From the NCBI GenBank assembly GCA_027574665.1, contig CM050656.1, positions 12,661,501-12,725,500 of the forward strand: 64,000 bases of DNA. The letters run 5' to 3'. The DNA comes from Rhynochetos jubatus (lineage: Eukaryota; Chordata; Aves; Eurypygiformes; Rhynochetidae). Positions 37,156-49,937 of this stretch are shown piece after piece. Under the pieces are notes generated by a model. The model worked only from the letters and a program-made list of their open reading frames with translations, was not told the DNA's origin and did no database searches. A program made the translations under genes and the position numbers. Each line of letters opens with the position of its first letter. The first letter of the stretch is position 1.

Positions 37156-39409
37156 CTCCCAGCCGCCACAAAAAGCTGTCTGTGTGCTGCAGTGCTTCCT
37201 ACCATCATTCTGAGTGGAAAGTTGAAATGGAAGTAACCTTACATCACAAATATGAACCATTTTTCTTGTAAATACTTCAATATTTCTTTGTTTTTCTGCA
37301 TTAAGTTTAAATCAAAAGCCTCCAGAAATCACGCAACCACCCAGTAAGAGGCAGGCTCATAGCAACACTAATGAATGACTTACTAACAGTGACAAAAACA
37401 CAAACCTCCCAAAATGCAGCTTCATGGATTGCTGCACGCTAGCAGGCCTCAGTGGTCAAGGCAACAGAATTTAAAAACACTCCAAAAGACTTTTTTTTCC
37501 TCCAGTGAGGTAAGAGATCATGTTAAAAATTTTACAAGTGTGCTAGTAGATTCATCACAGCTAGAGATATTTGGATTAATATAAAAGCTGCATAATTAAT
37601 TTCCTCTATCAATTTTGTTCTGCGATGATCTCACATCTGATGATGTAAGCACTATCTTTTCTGACTGATGGTCTAAGAGCTGGTGATGCATTATCACCTG
37701 CTGTCCCACTGTTCGGCCACACAGTACACGTGTTTCAACCTAAATGGAAAAGTCTCTTTTTAATGGCAAGAGGTCTGAACTCAGAAACCAGCCAGTGTAA
37801 CCAAAATCATCCATAAATCCACACCATTCATTAACCTCAGACCCCTCTGCGTCCCACCCTTTACAGGCAGGCTCTCCTGCGCACATCTGCACACATCTGC
37901 ACCGATGCGAGAAGCTACCTCGTTGTGGCTGTGCTCCAACATGGAAAAAGAAAGTTTAGTCGTGTCCAAAACCTGCAGCCATTAGGGCCCTGTGTGGGGT
38001 GTGGCAGACAGCCCTCCCTCCTCGGCACTCGCAAGTGTTTAATTTCACAATATCTGTGTAGTTAAACCTCTAATTCATTTCCTGCACGAAAAATAAAAAG
38101 CTGCCCCCAAACACAGCCTTAACCCTCCTACTTTCCCTGCTCACGTGCTCCCAGCTGAAGCTGAACAACCAGTATCAAAAGGGTTGGCCGAGATTTCTGT
38201 CAAACGCTCACCATTAGGAAAAACACATCATTGCCCACCTTACAGCAGGTCATGACACCGGGCAGGGAAGCAGTGCCCAGCAAGGCTGATGGATGTAAGG
38301 GGAGAGCAGACTCTGCGGAAGAAGGGCGCATCGCTGAGATTCGTGTTTTGTTACTTCCCTACTGTGGGCTCATCCTCCTATCACCCTCTTCCCAGCAGGG
38401 AAAGGCCACGGCAGAGCCACCCTCTCCTGAGGTGTGACATGAGCCAAACCAAATGCCAGACCAAGACGGGGCTGCCCAGCACGCTCCTCTTCCCGCCTGC
38501 GAAGCATGTCGCACCAGCATGGTGTTTCCTTCTCAGTGAGGAGCCACGGATCTTCAAATTATTGATTTGACTTCTAGGGCTGATAGCAAATGCAGGTTTA
38601 GAGATCAGCACGCTGATTTTACGAGGCTTAATGTAACAGCATGCAGCAAATTAACCAGGGGGCTGGGTCAGCTCGAGGAGAATTGAAGAGAAATTACACT
38701 TCTACAAACTGTGTTTCTTCAAAGCTTACCGAAGTCAAAGGTGCGTGAGGATCAGGAATCAGTGTTTGAGCTGTAAAACTGGCAGCACAGTCCTGGGGAC
38801 CGGAGCAGATCCTTCTCCACAACGCACACAGCAATTTCAGCTCAATTCCAGCCCAAGACAATGAAATCCAGCACACGCTCCACGATGCAAATTTGTTTCC
38901 ATCCCAACCCTAAGCCTCAAAACCCATCCCCAGTGCTATCCTGGTTTATATAACACACCTGTTGTACAAGCAAATGGAGGATTATCTTCACTACCTCAAC
39001 TCTGCACTGAATTCTACTGAGTAACGTTTTTAAAAGTTTCTGCTAGAGGGCTGATGCTCATTCAAACAGTGTAAACTGCATCTGACATGTTGGCGTTGGT
39101 GTGCAAAGCAACTCGAGCGAAAATCCACCACTGCCCAGAGCTGTAGTACGTGGAGGCCGGGGTCTCGTACATCTTCACAACTACACAGGAGACAACAGGG
39201 TAGCAGGAATCACCGGGCAACACAGAGGTAAGCTGGAAACATTATCAGCTGATTATAATTCCCCCAGTTTCCCCATGCACGAAGCTCCAGGACAGAAAAA
39301 AGGAAAATGTGCAAACAGATTTCTAACAAGGAACCAGATTATCTTGCGTCATGGAAACAGCAGCACATCTCACATCTTTTTGCAGTGGCAGGACTAGCAC
39401 TTCAGCAGG
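37156..39409. other. No gene recognised
   Basis: Single-copy sequence, short frames only, no repeat family recognised. Confidence 0.5.
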
Positions 39410-39600
39410 AGCATCTTTCTGCCATCAATAAGCATTCATCAAAAATTGTAATTGAAACTGTGCCTGTGTAAACTTCATTATTCCGCTCCATGCCAGAGGT
39501 TCCTCCTTAGATGCATATTAAAATCTTATTTATAAGCTTTTTTGACTGAACTGTTTACCCACTGTTTTCCTTACTATCAGTCAACACCTACATACACGCA
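39410..39600. promoter_or_regulatory. Candidate AT-rich conserved noncoding block
   Basis: A unique segment with CATCAATAAGCATTCATC (about 39423-39440), AAAATTGTAATTGAAAC (about 39443-39459, homeodomain TAATTG) and GCATATTAAAATCTTATTTA. No coding potential and no repeat signature. Based on motif texture only. Confidence 0.22.
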
Positions 39601-41126
39601 AAATAAAGGTACAGGAAGAGTGCAGACAAATATTTGACGTGAACAGATTGGCCCCACTTTGCTCAGCTCGCAGTACACCTAGCAAACAGCTAGAACATAC
39701 AGAACTCAAAAGAATAATTAATCCCCAAATACCAGATTAACAAAACACTCCCTCAGATCATCACTTTTATTTTAGCAACTGGCAAGTTTATAACTAAATT
39801 TAGCTCCTTTGCACATCTAATTTTTCGTAGACAACACCTAGAGCATTACCTAGAGAAACAGAATACTGCTTGGACAACCCCAGAAGGCCGATGCCATGAG
39901 CTGTATTTCCTTGGTTTCACCTACAGAGAACAGTTTGCGCATGCAGAGTAATGTCAGTGGTTCTTGAAAAACCAGTATGCTCCCTGCCTAAAAAGCTTTG
40001 AAGTAGGCTACGTCATTAGGGCAATTCCAGGTTGAGAAAGTTAAAAATGTTTTTGCTCTACCCTGTACATCACAATGCAACTGGAGAAGAGGAAAGCATG
40101 GGTTAATTGGCTTGTACATCAACCCCTGTCCTATTACACCTCACCATCCCTTGAGAGATGGCACATCTGCACAGCTCCACCACAGACGAGGGGTTACGAA
40201 AGTCAGACGAGTAGAGGTATGTTGGAGGCTTAGCCAACATATACAAGTAATCAATGGAAGAAATCACAAGGCAAGGTTCCAACTACACTGCATATGCTAG
40301 CAGACTTTTACCTCTAAAAACAGCAAGCTCCAGTGCCCGTGGGTGAACCTAAGTTAGCCATCCACTAACAGTAAGGTATCCACTTTCCCCAAGCAGCTAT
40401 CTGGAAACTGCTGATGGACAAAATCCAAACCACCACTGCAAAGGAAGAGTTTCTGGCATAGCAGCTGCCAGAGCAAGTTGCAGAGTAAATCTCAGCTCTT
40501 GAAGATTTTCAGCAGCAGAAATACGACGTCCTACCGGGACAACCAAAGATCCTCTTGATACACTCTACAAATTCTCATCTTAATTTCAGTCTAGGAGACT
40601 TACACTGCCAGGGCACTACGGGTGTAATCAGTCAGCAACCTAGTTGTTTTAACTGTAAGGAAGTAAGGCTGTCAGTGGAATTACAGTAAGAAAAATAACT
40701 AGATTCACAACCACCTTTTACACAATGGTATTTTGAATTAAGGAAGATCCTTTAAATGTACTTAACACAAGTTTGTTCATGTGGAAGTAGATAAACACAT
40801 CCGCACACTGTGACTGTATCAAAATGTCACCATTACGAATCTCAGCAATGACTAACAACCAAGTATAATTCAAGAAACAATAACTACTAAATTTGCATTT
40901 ACACATAAGCTCCATGCAACTGAGACAGATAATGGCTAGCAAAGAAGCTGGCAAGGGTTTTTTTCTACCCTTTTCTTCCATCTGTGGAAAGTCCGTTTGC
41001 AATGTAAGGCACAGATTATCACCCGTGTGTATCAAGGAAGGACAAGAGAAGGAAACACTCAGCTGAAGGTATAACAGCAAAGATAACAGAACAGATGTCT
41101 AAGCTCTCTCCCAAAATATCCCAATT
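39601..41126. other. No gene recognised
   Basis: Single-copy sequence. A minus frame at 40718-41080 (120 codons) is unrecognised. Confidence 0.5.
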
Positions 41127-41143
41127 AAAAAAAAAAAAAAAAA
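41127..41143. repeat. Poly(A) tract, 17 bases
   Basis: Uninterrupted run of A. No retroposon body recognised beside it. Confidence 0.95.
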
Positions 41144-41322
41144 TCTTTTCTCAGGGTGGGATTTTCATTTAGACAAAGGACATGCTCTGCAGACACAGCC
41201 GCTAGCTCAGTCTTTCTGAATGGCTGCACGAACAGCTCCACTTCTGAAATACGGAGTATCAAATACATTTTCTTCAATCAGGTAATTTGCTCTGCTAAGA
41301 CATTTTCATGACCAGCTTCCTT

Positions 41323-41342
41323 TAAATAAATAAATAAATAAA
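41323..41342. repeat. (TAAA)n microsatellite
   Basis: About five TAAA units. Confidence 0.95.
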
Positions 41343-44300
41343 GTGGTCTTCTCAACAATCAAACTACAATAAACTGCTTGGTAGAAAACATCCTCTGAAA
41401 TTTATCTTACCTATTATTTGATATACCATTTTGAAGGAAAAGAGCTTCAGGTCATAAACAGAGTGCTTACCCAATTCACTAAAACTTGATAAATTCTAGT
41501 ACCTGCATATTATTTCTTATATGCAGTGTTAACACTGTGTCTTGCTTAAAGGGCAGCACAAGGAAGACATCTTCAGGAAACATTCTAATATTATTTTAAC
41601 ATTAATATCTAATCAGAAAGTTTATATCCATAAATAACCATACACACATACAGCACATTATCTAATACATGTTTTGAAATATATCAAGGCTAAACCATTG
41701 CTCAAGATAATGATGTGAAGTGTTGACTTAAAGTGTGCATTATTTACAAGAACAAGCACCAGCTTCAGAATTTCAAGCTCAATTTTTGCTAGATACAATC
41801 TAAATTGCATTAAAAGCATATATATTGTGCTAACAAATAAAACAATTCCTCAGGAACATCCTTTTTAACCTGCTTTTTTATATATCTATAAAATACATTC
41901 ATGTAAAAAAAAAAGCATATTCTGCTGATGAGATAGTAAAAATAAATAAATCCAGACTGCATTTGAATGAATTTTCAATATGAAATATATAAAATTATGC
42001 TGCCACGATAGCTTAGAGGAACAAAGAAAAAATATAACACCACTGAATTAGGTGTTGCATGGAATTTATTTTTTCTGAAACAGAACTGGATTTCACAATA
42101 AACCACTCTTTTCTTTATTCTGCACTGCTGTCTGGCAACTCTAATCTGGTATGAAGTTTGCAAAAAGAGTCTCTTTTTTCTTTAAAAACGCTTTACAGGA
42201 AGGAATCCTCTTAACCTACCAGTCATCCTTCTAGCAACAGATACATTATTAACCAAAAACGAACAAACAGCAGCATAAGGTTCAAACCTCCAGATCACAT
42301 GAACTCATCATCCCTTCACCCGCTTTAAATCAAACCATAATCCAAACTAATTAAAAACTAAACCCAGGGCTGAGAAGAGAGCTTTTGTTTTGAAGAGAGC
42401 TGAGAAGCTTCGTTAACCTCTTCTCTTCTAACAACTTTTCACAACACGAAATTACTCCTGTGCCACTGAAAGCCCCTTGTACTCACATACGGTCGGGCAC
42501 TGCAGCCCTAACGAGCGAGTAGGTTTCTCGCGCACCTTACACCACTGCCCACGTCCCCAGGAGTCATGGACCGCTGGACGGCCCAGCTGTGATCTCCAAC
42601 TCCAGCGACCTGTGTTTTCCAATGAACTGTAGAAACACTTGATCCAGATGGTTTTGACTCTTACAGGAGCTATTCCACATGCATCAGCTTTGTGGGAAGA
42701 CGGGCTGTGCCTGAGCATCAGTATACCCCGAGCTCCTGAAAGCCCATCGTGCTGGCAGGCAGGAGTGCCAGGCTCACCTGCCACTGCCCGGCTCTTTCGG
42801 AGAAGCAATGCAACCACCCCGGCACTGGATCCGGAGTGAGCCTCTGCTCCCACGCCTCCACTTCTCATCCAGTTCCCACACACCCCCCTCTTACCAGCAT
42901 GTCTGTTAACCTAAGGCTTCTGTAAATCATACTAACTCAGAGACCGATTTAGTTAAATCGGCACAATCCTTTTCTACGGGGACTCACAAAATTGCTTCAG
43001 AAATGGCTAAAATTCATTTAGAATAATTCCATTACCATAACACCATAGGTATCACAACAGTATGTGTGGGGCTTCACAACCCTAAGAAATAGCAAGAATT
43101 TTTTAAAATTAGGCTTTTACAAAAACATTCCTAAGCTCGAGCTATTTTTACCATCAGAAGTTCGTCCTTCTCTTCTAAACAATATTTACACAGACACAAA
43201 AGGCCCCCCTCAAACACAGAGCACGAATCCTACAGCGTAAATCTGTATTCTGGTCTCACGTGGTGAGTAAATCAGCATTCAAACAGCTACATTAGCAATA
43301 GCATATGAAAATGAACTACTTTCTAGGTATCTGCTGTACTTTGCAGTCTGAATGTCAATAAAGAATTTGGATTCGTTCTGAGCCAACAGGCCATCCAAGC
43401 TGGTTGGGCACAAGCTTTTCCTCTGGGAGTAAGTTAAGTAAGACTGGGCTTTTTCCCTTCCTGGAAGAAGCCAAACCTATGGTTTAGAATCTGAAGTATT
43501 ATCTAATTCTCAGTTACTGTAAGTTTAAGAAGGTTTTACTTTGAGATCAGAATTAACTAGCTTAATGACACCCTGCAATGCTCAGATCTATTTCAGCTAA
43601 GTAAGAACTGCCCTTCTCCACCGGCCACTGCTATCACGGCTCAACAGCCAGTCCCGAGCTGCTATTAAACTGTTTATTTGGAAAGACTAACACTAATGGG
43701 ATGAAATTTAATATTTTAATATATACAAGGTCCACTTCCAAAAAAGTGAAAGCACCAAGTTTACAGTGTAGAGTGTCCCCAGCTCAGCAAGCTCAGGGAG
43801 CGCATGGAGACCTACAGCAACAGCTCTCTTCACCCCTGCTCAACTCCTTGTACTTCCTTACACCGTGGGATCAGTCAGTCCCAGCATCCAGTGGAACAGC
43901 AGCTTAACCAGAACACCTCAGTTTCTTTATGTTTCATTTACAATAACCATGTTGCAAGTTTCTTTGTGCTTAAGAAGTTGACTTCTTGCAACATCTTGAA
44001 AAATCAGCCCTTCATCCCAAAAGGACAACTGATCAAGAAATGATGAGCAGGATCCCAAAAGTTTGTGGATTTAGGGTTATGAAATACACAGTTCCTTCAA
44101 GAAAGAACAGATAAAACACAGACCAGGTTTGCAAGCAAAAAAAACTGAAACCCTCTCCTCTTCAGCAATGCCTTGCCTGAGAAAAAACAGTCAAGAATAA
44201 GATACCACAGGAGTGTAATCCTGCACCTCCCACATCGTGTGCGTGTAGGAGCCGGAGGAGTTGCCCACTCTTTCCCTCCCCCTAGATGACTAACCCAGCA

Positions 44301-44853
44301 AACGTTTCTCTGGGATATTTGGAAAGCAAAGTGCATTACAACAGTCTTTAAATTTATCTACTTCACCGAATGTGCTGAAAGCACAGGATTAATCCACTCG
44401 CTGCGAGGAACGACTGTCTGGATGGCTCCTTCAGCCAGCAACCTCCCTGCCTCTCCGTTGGCAGGTGGCTGCAGCTCACATAACAACTGAGCTAACCCAA
44501 AGCATCACTGCCACCAAAGAGCACTGTCCACTTCTCACTTCTGATTGCACTGGTCCCTGTTTTATTCCAGCGCTGACAACACTCCCATTTAGCTGGTAAA
44601 AAGAGCTAAAAGCTCCTCTGATGCTTCTTCCCAGCCCTAAACTGTCAGAGCTGCTGATTCAGGTGGGAGTGACCCACCACCACACCAAGCACGCACAAGA
44701 GAAGCGGGGGCTGGCGACAAGAGCAAGACCTCCCCCAGCATCAGCATCTATAGCCCTTACCTTGCCTGGGCTACACCACTGAGAACGAACACATCAAAGC
44801 TACGAGGCCGGACAGTGAAGGGTTGAATCAGAAGCACCACTGGAAGGACACAA
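41343..44853. other. No gene recognised
   Basis: Single-copy sequence. It includes a GC-richer segment (42450-42890) open in several frames. The longest, on the minus strand (42452-42883), begins at GTG with an ATG five codons in, and is not recognisable. The 41700-42180 segment is very AT-rich. Confidence 0.5.
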
Positions 44854-44882
44854 GGGAAGGGAGGGGAGGGGAGGGCAGGGGG
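44854..44882 (+). other. G-quadruplex-forming motif
   Basis: Six runs of three or more G (44854-44856, 44859-44861, 44863-44866, 44868-44871, 44873-44875, 44878-44882) are separated by loops of only one or two bases. This exceeds the canonical four-run quadruplex pattern, and short loops favour stable parallel folds in vitro. There is no adjacent promoter that I recognise. Confidence 0.85.
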
Positions 44883-45355
44883 AATCATATTATAAACCTT
44901 CCAACTTCAGGAAGTCTGAAGCATGTTGTGACGGAATTGGTAACTATGAATTTTAAGGTGAAAAGCTGCTAAAACCACATCTTTAATCTACTATGTCCCT
45001 TAAAAATTGCATCAACTGCTAACTACGTTCTGTAAAGAGGTTTTCTATGTTCTCTCTGCAAATTGTCTTGCTTCAACTATCAATTTTGGCTTTTCCTGTA
45101 GCTTTCTTCTCTCCTCTTTTTCTAAATTGATATCTTTCTTATTTAAGTATTTCTAGGGAACAGCAATGTCACCTTTTCACCCTCTCTTCAGTAAACAGTT
45201 TGAGCTTTAAATCACTCACTGAAGCATCTCCCAAACTGGAATCGCTCTTCAAGATTTTATAGAAAACACTCAAAATACTGAACAGTTTTAGAAACGTGAA
45301 CATTAGAAGAGGACAAAAATATTCCTACAGCAATCACATCACTACCCAATGACAA
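44883..45355. other. No gene recognised
   Basis: AT-rich single-copy sequence. Confidence 0.5.
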
Positions 45356-45470
45356 GACAGCAACACCTTGCTATGTTTGAGACATTATTTTCCCCATCTA
45401 TAAAAACTGAAGAACTTTTTAGGACTTTTAACCACAAAATCAGTGACAAACTACTTAAAAATCAGATACA
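45356..45470 (-). mobile_element. Probable MIR/CORE-SINE-like relic
   Basis: Read on the plus strand, the segment follows the reverse complement of MIR in order: CAGCAACACCTTGC (MIR 'cacaacacccctg'), then ACATTATTTTCCCCATCTAT and AAAAACTGAAG (MIR 'attattatccccattttatagatgggaaactgag'), then CCACAAAATCAGTGACAAAC (MIR 'cacagcaagtcagtggcagagc'). Diverged, but colinear over about 110 bp. Confidence 0.5.
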
Positions 45471-45839
45471 CTAAGTTGTACCCTCTTAGACTAATATTAG
45501 ATACAATCTGAAGTGGGGTACAAGCGGCAAACAAAGGACAGTGGCATGTAAAACACCATGAAAAACTTTGGGTTCGTCTGAGGGATAATTCCCAATTAAA
45601 CAAAGATCTTCAAGAAAAATTTCCAGCTCTCCACTTTTGCTTTTATCACTCTAACATCCTCTACTCTAATCAGCCTTTTTGCTCCTCCTCATACCCAAAA
45701 TAAGCCAAAAGAAAAGTCAAAGTAATAACTTCAAATAAAATGTATGAGGGTTTTTTTGCTGCCTCCACTCCAAGTAAACACCAGAGATGCTATTTATGAA
45801 AGTATAAAGCAACCCAAGGATGGTAAAGGAAAAATATAA
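45471..45839. other. No feature recognised
   Basis: AT-rich single-copy sequence. Confidence 0.5.
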
Positions 45840-46205
45840 AATATGCATTTACACATAAATATTTTACACGGGTGAGATAAGGCCTTTATAGTCAAACTGG
45901 GGGCGTTTTCAGGCACAATTTATTACGTTTCATGCACTTGCGGAAGGTTTTCTATTTCATATAAATCCCTGAAGTACCATGTTTATGAATGCAAGCAAAA
46001 CACGTCCCTTCATGCCCATTTTATTTGCCTTAAATTCTGGGTTTGGACACTTTCAAGTCAAAATCAATGTTACACTTAATATACTCTACAAAAACAAACA
46101 GATCTTTCTTCATGACTGCTAATAGTAACTTTTATAAACTTTAAAATTCGGCGTTTGGTTTAATGAAGTCCTAGCGATTGATTTTTGTAATTGTAGCTGA
46201 CGTGG
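45840..46205. promoter_or_regulatory. Candidate regulatory block with PBX/HOX- and homeobox-like motifs
   Basis: A unique AT-rich segment. Its right end carries GGTTTAATGAAG (about 46158-46169), CGATTGATTTTTG (about 46175-46187, PBX/HOX-like TGAT repeats) and GTAATTGTAGC (about 46187-46197). Further left are CAATTTATTACGTTTCATGC (about 45916-45935) and CGGGTGAGATAAGGCC. The motif density resembles vertebrate conserved noncoding elements. Conservation is not tested here. Confidence 0.3.
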
Positions 46206-48992
46206 CTCAAGGATGACTCCACTGCTGGAGGTTTCAGCAGAGATCCTCAGCCCTCTGCTGAGCAGGAGTACCACCCTCCTTCATAAATTGCACATAACAT
46301 CCATGTTTCCTAAAAGCTCTTCCTCCGAGAGGACCGCCACTGCAGCACCAGTCATTATTTACCCCTTGACTGTGTTCAGGGAGATGTGCAGAGCGCTTCC
46401 CTTTAGGATCCTGGGTTCACGGTACATCAGTGACTAAGCAGAACTAAGCCAACAATCACTTTTCCGCCACCAAAAGACCTCCCCTTTCCTCTCCTTGCTC
46501 TTCTTGCCTCAGCTGCTCAGATGGAAGCTGAGCAGTCCAGCTCCTGCCGCCGAGCTCTCGGCACGCTGCCTGCCCGTAACGACACAACAAGGGTGACGGG
46601 CATCTGTCCTGTTCTGGTGGCAGCAAACATCCTTCCAGCAGCAAAGAGGAGCGCGTCCTGCATTGCAATTTTGTACGACGAGCATTTACGAATTTGTCAG
46701 AGGTACGGGATGCTGGGTCACAAAGCAGGTCACCTGAAAACTCAGCATTATGCAAAACACGAGCCACACGCCATCCAAATTACTTTACTTTTTGCTCAGA
46801 AAAACTCTCATGGGGAGAAAAAGAAAAAAAAATCACCTTGTAAAAACAATGTGGGCTACTTAAAACCAGTTTAATCTGGTTTAGGTCCGCTAAAGTAAGC
46901 TACAGTCTTCCTCTTAATACAACATATCTGTGGGCCACAAGCACCACAGTGCAGGGAAAGTGTTTGTTTTATTTACAGCATCTAAAGGACAAATATCCAA
47001 CTGTAACATACTGAGCATCCCGCTTGGAGATTTCAGGTGCCTCCGAAACCTACACGTGGTTTAGTAGCTTTGCTTTACAGCATGGGGCTGAGCAGGGAAG
47101 GGATCCCCAAGCCGCAGCAGCACTGGGAGGCACGTGCTTTGCATCTGGCTGCAGACACGACGAGTATCTGCAGTTACCGGCCACACAGGCAGGACTCAGA
47201 TATTTATACAGCTGCATCACAGAAAAGTTAGAGCTGAGACAGGCAACACGAAGAGGAGAACGCTCGAGTTGTGTCGACACATCCATTCACACCATGGCAA
47301 ACACCACAGGCAGCCCCGCGCTGCTGCGAAGAGGAGACGTCTGCTCCGGCAAGGTGCCCATCAGCACCGCCGGCACCTGCCGCGGGCTGCCGTCCTCCCC
47401 TCCAGCAGCTCCCAAACACGCATCCTGAGCTGGCACTGGCACCGCCTGATGGGATGGCGTGGGGTTGGCTTGTTTGCTTAACACAGGACAGCTTGCCTGT
47501 CTTTTTTTGCTAAAGCCTCCATCATCCATTCCCGTGCAGAACAAGGTTAACGATGATGAATAACATCCTTTCCAAAAGGTTTGCACCAGGCACAAAGCGG
47601 GAAAACATCACTTAGCTACATCAGTGGTGGGATCTTACAAAACCTCTCCCCCAGATGCCCAGACCTGCAGCTGCGGGAAGGTGTTGGTAAAACGCCACTG
47701 CTTTCTTCTGAGGACCAAACACAGGGAGCACAGAGGCGTTCAGGACCTCCTTTACCCCTCCCCTACGCACTACAAAGCGTAAACCAAAAACCCACCCTGA
47801 ATTCAAGCATTCTTTAGTAGTGCTGTTCCACACAGGTTGAGAAACCCTCTTCCCCTGTATCAAAGCCATGTTGTATCTCCTACTGTTTGCATCAACTAAT
47901 GTCCATACACTGTTTTTCAATTGCAATTCATTAAATAAAGATAACTCCTCATTTGCCAGCAGCACAGGTACTTTAAGATAATGACAAAAAAGGCTTTTTT
48001 GCAAGCAAGGAAGTTTTATTTTAGCAAGTATCAACATCATTTCAAGCTATTCTGTGACAGTCAAAACTGACCCCAAAAATGTGCATCCTAACCCAGATCA
48101 CTACACTCTGTGGAACGTGCTGAAATCCACAGCTGTTTATAGCTGCAGCATTACGCATCTGACAGTTTTATTTGTGTAACAGTTTATGCTTTCATTATGT
48201 TCTGTCACTTGCTACATGGAATTTGTGTTTAAGAGGATTCCACTGTATCATATCTAAGAGGTTTACAACAAAAATCCAAATAGCTGAAATCTCGGATACA
48301 CAGCGTCACTAGATTTAAGAGTTCACCATAACTTCTTGTAGCCACATCACAACATTAGACATTTTCCGTGAGCAGCTTCACCCACAGACAATACACAATG
48401 CAACAGAGAAATTACCTTCAGAATTGATTAAATAAAAAATCAATACTTAGTATTATTACACCTGCTTTCCCATCATTCCATCATATATAAAAACCATAAG
48501 AAAAACAGTTTTCACAAGTTTACTCTCAGCTCTTAAAAAAGAGCACAGAAACATGTTTTCTTCCAAGCCTACCAGTCACTTAACTGTGTCAGGAGCTGAA
48601 CAAGTGGCAGAACTACAGCTCCCAGTAAAAGCATAAGCAGCTAATGACTGAGATGATAAGAAGTGACTGGAATAAACAAGAATCACAATACAGACAGGAT
48701 CTCCTGCACACATCATCATGGGTTTTATTGGGGGGCTGGGCGACACAGACACAGGGACAGGATGACAACAGGTCATATGCAGCAAGGCCAACAGGCTATG
48801 GCAAACCTCCTCTACGTTGAGCAAACCTACATTCGCCTCCCTATGGCCAGAGAGTCCTTTTTACCATAGTGCACAGATCCTCCTCGTGAGGCTGATACGT
48901 CCGACCCAGCAGCTGGGGCAAGGCACCATCATCAGCAGTACGTAGGGTGGTTATGTCAGTCACCTCTGCTCAGTCATCCTGATTGTAAACAT
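46206..48992. other. No gene recognised; includes a GC-rich segment
   Basis: The 47080-47440 segment is GC-rich and open in five or more overlapping frames on both strands. This is the signature of stop-poor composition rather than a gene. Frames at 46521-46874 and 47621-48040 are also unrecognised. Confidence 0.5.
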
Positions 48993-49010
48993 CCCTTTCT
49001 TGGGAAAGGG
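48993..49010. other. Short perfect hairpin
   Basis: CCCTTTC, a TTGG loop, then GAAAGGG: a perfect 7-bp stem. The preceding TGTAAACATCC resembles the miR-30 5' end, but pairing does not extend beyond the 7-bp stem, so a microRNA precursor is not supported. Confidence 0.6.
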
Positions 49011-49280
49011 TATTTATGGTCCTCAACTTCGTTTTCTTTTTGCTCCAACTGACCTTATCATTCATTCTGCTGCTAAATTAAATAGCTCTCCACCAGAAAT
49101 TCCCCACCCATGCAGGCACTTGCATGCTGGTGGTAATTAAGTTATCTCTGAACCTTCTTGGAAGTAAGCCACCAACAGCGAGTACAGAAGCTCAGGCAAG
49201 GCAGGCTCTATAGTCCTCACGTCATACTGTACCTTTTTTAAACCCTTTCAGATTTTTAACACATTTTCTAAGTATCAGAA
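49011..49280. other. No feature recognised
   Basis: Single-copy sequence, with CTGGTGGTAATTAAGTTATC near 49130 as a homeobox-like word. Confidence 0.45.
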
Positions 49281-49937
49281 ATGCACAGCATGAAACAAAC
49301 AGGCTCTTACATCAGCTCCCTTCCAGGTGACACTGTCACCTCTTCCCGCCTACAGCACCACCCTATCGTACAGCACACACTGGAGACAGGCAATCACAGC
49401 TGTCAAGCTGGAGACGCGGGCTCGGCCGACGGCTCGCCATACGTCCTGCTCCAGTGGAGTAACTGCTCTGCATTACACCGCTCCCCAGGCTGTAATCGTG
49501 CTCCGCTCTCTGTGAATCCACTTGACAGAAAGCTGCTCTTAACTACAGATGATTTCAGTAATGAGTTATTTCAGCTCATGTAACTGTGGTCTGTGGTAGA
49601 AAAGTCAAGCCAAGCTATGTCACAGCTTGTGTTAATTTCCACTAATGAGAATCCCAACAGTTGCAATAAATGGATCCATCCACAAACTGAGAAATTAAAT
49701 ATTTGGAATTACTTCCGTGAAAACAATCTTCAAACTGATGAGGAAAGAAAATTTGCAATCCGCAAAGTAAAGACTCTCCTCCAGCGGAGACACATCTCGG
49801 GCAACACGACCAGGGAAACACAGCGGCAGCACAACTGGCATCAAGGTGTTAGAGAAACAGTGGAAGGTGAAGTTTTAAAAAGATTCTCCTCGTGCATTGC
49901 AGACGCCTGGAGAGATAAGGAAAGCTTTTTTGTTTAA
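49281..49937 (+). pseudogene. Reading frame of about 218 codons broken by one stop; function unknown
   Basis: One plus-strand frame is open from an ATG at 49281 to the stop at 49935-49937 except for a single TAA at 49581-49583. The downstream half has an ATG at 49617 and a polar, charged composition (for example EERKFAIRKVKTLLQRRH), unlike the Pro/Ser-rich chance frames elsewhere in the window. I recognise no domain, no splice sites and no family. It could be a decayed coding sequence, a polymorphic or misread stop in a lineage-specific gene, or chance. Weak evidence. Confidence 0.15.

Noticed and set aside
41127-41143. Poly(A) tail of a processed pseudogene or SINE
   Set aside because: No recognisable retroposed sequence or target-site duplication lies beside it.
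47024-47595. Several long overlapping frames as coding sequence
   Set aside because: Five or more frames on both strands are open at once, which reflects GC-rich, stop-poor DNA rather than selection on one frame.
48985-49015. microRNA of the miR-30 family (TGTAAACATCC word)
   Set aside because: Only a 7-bp stem forms, the mature sequence diverges after the first 11 bases, and no star strand pairs with it.
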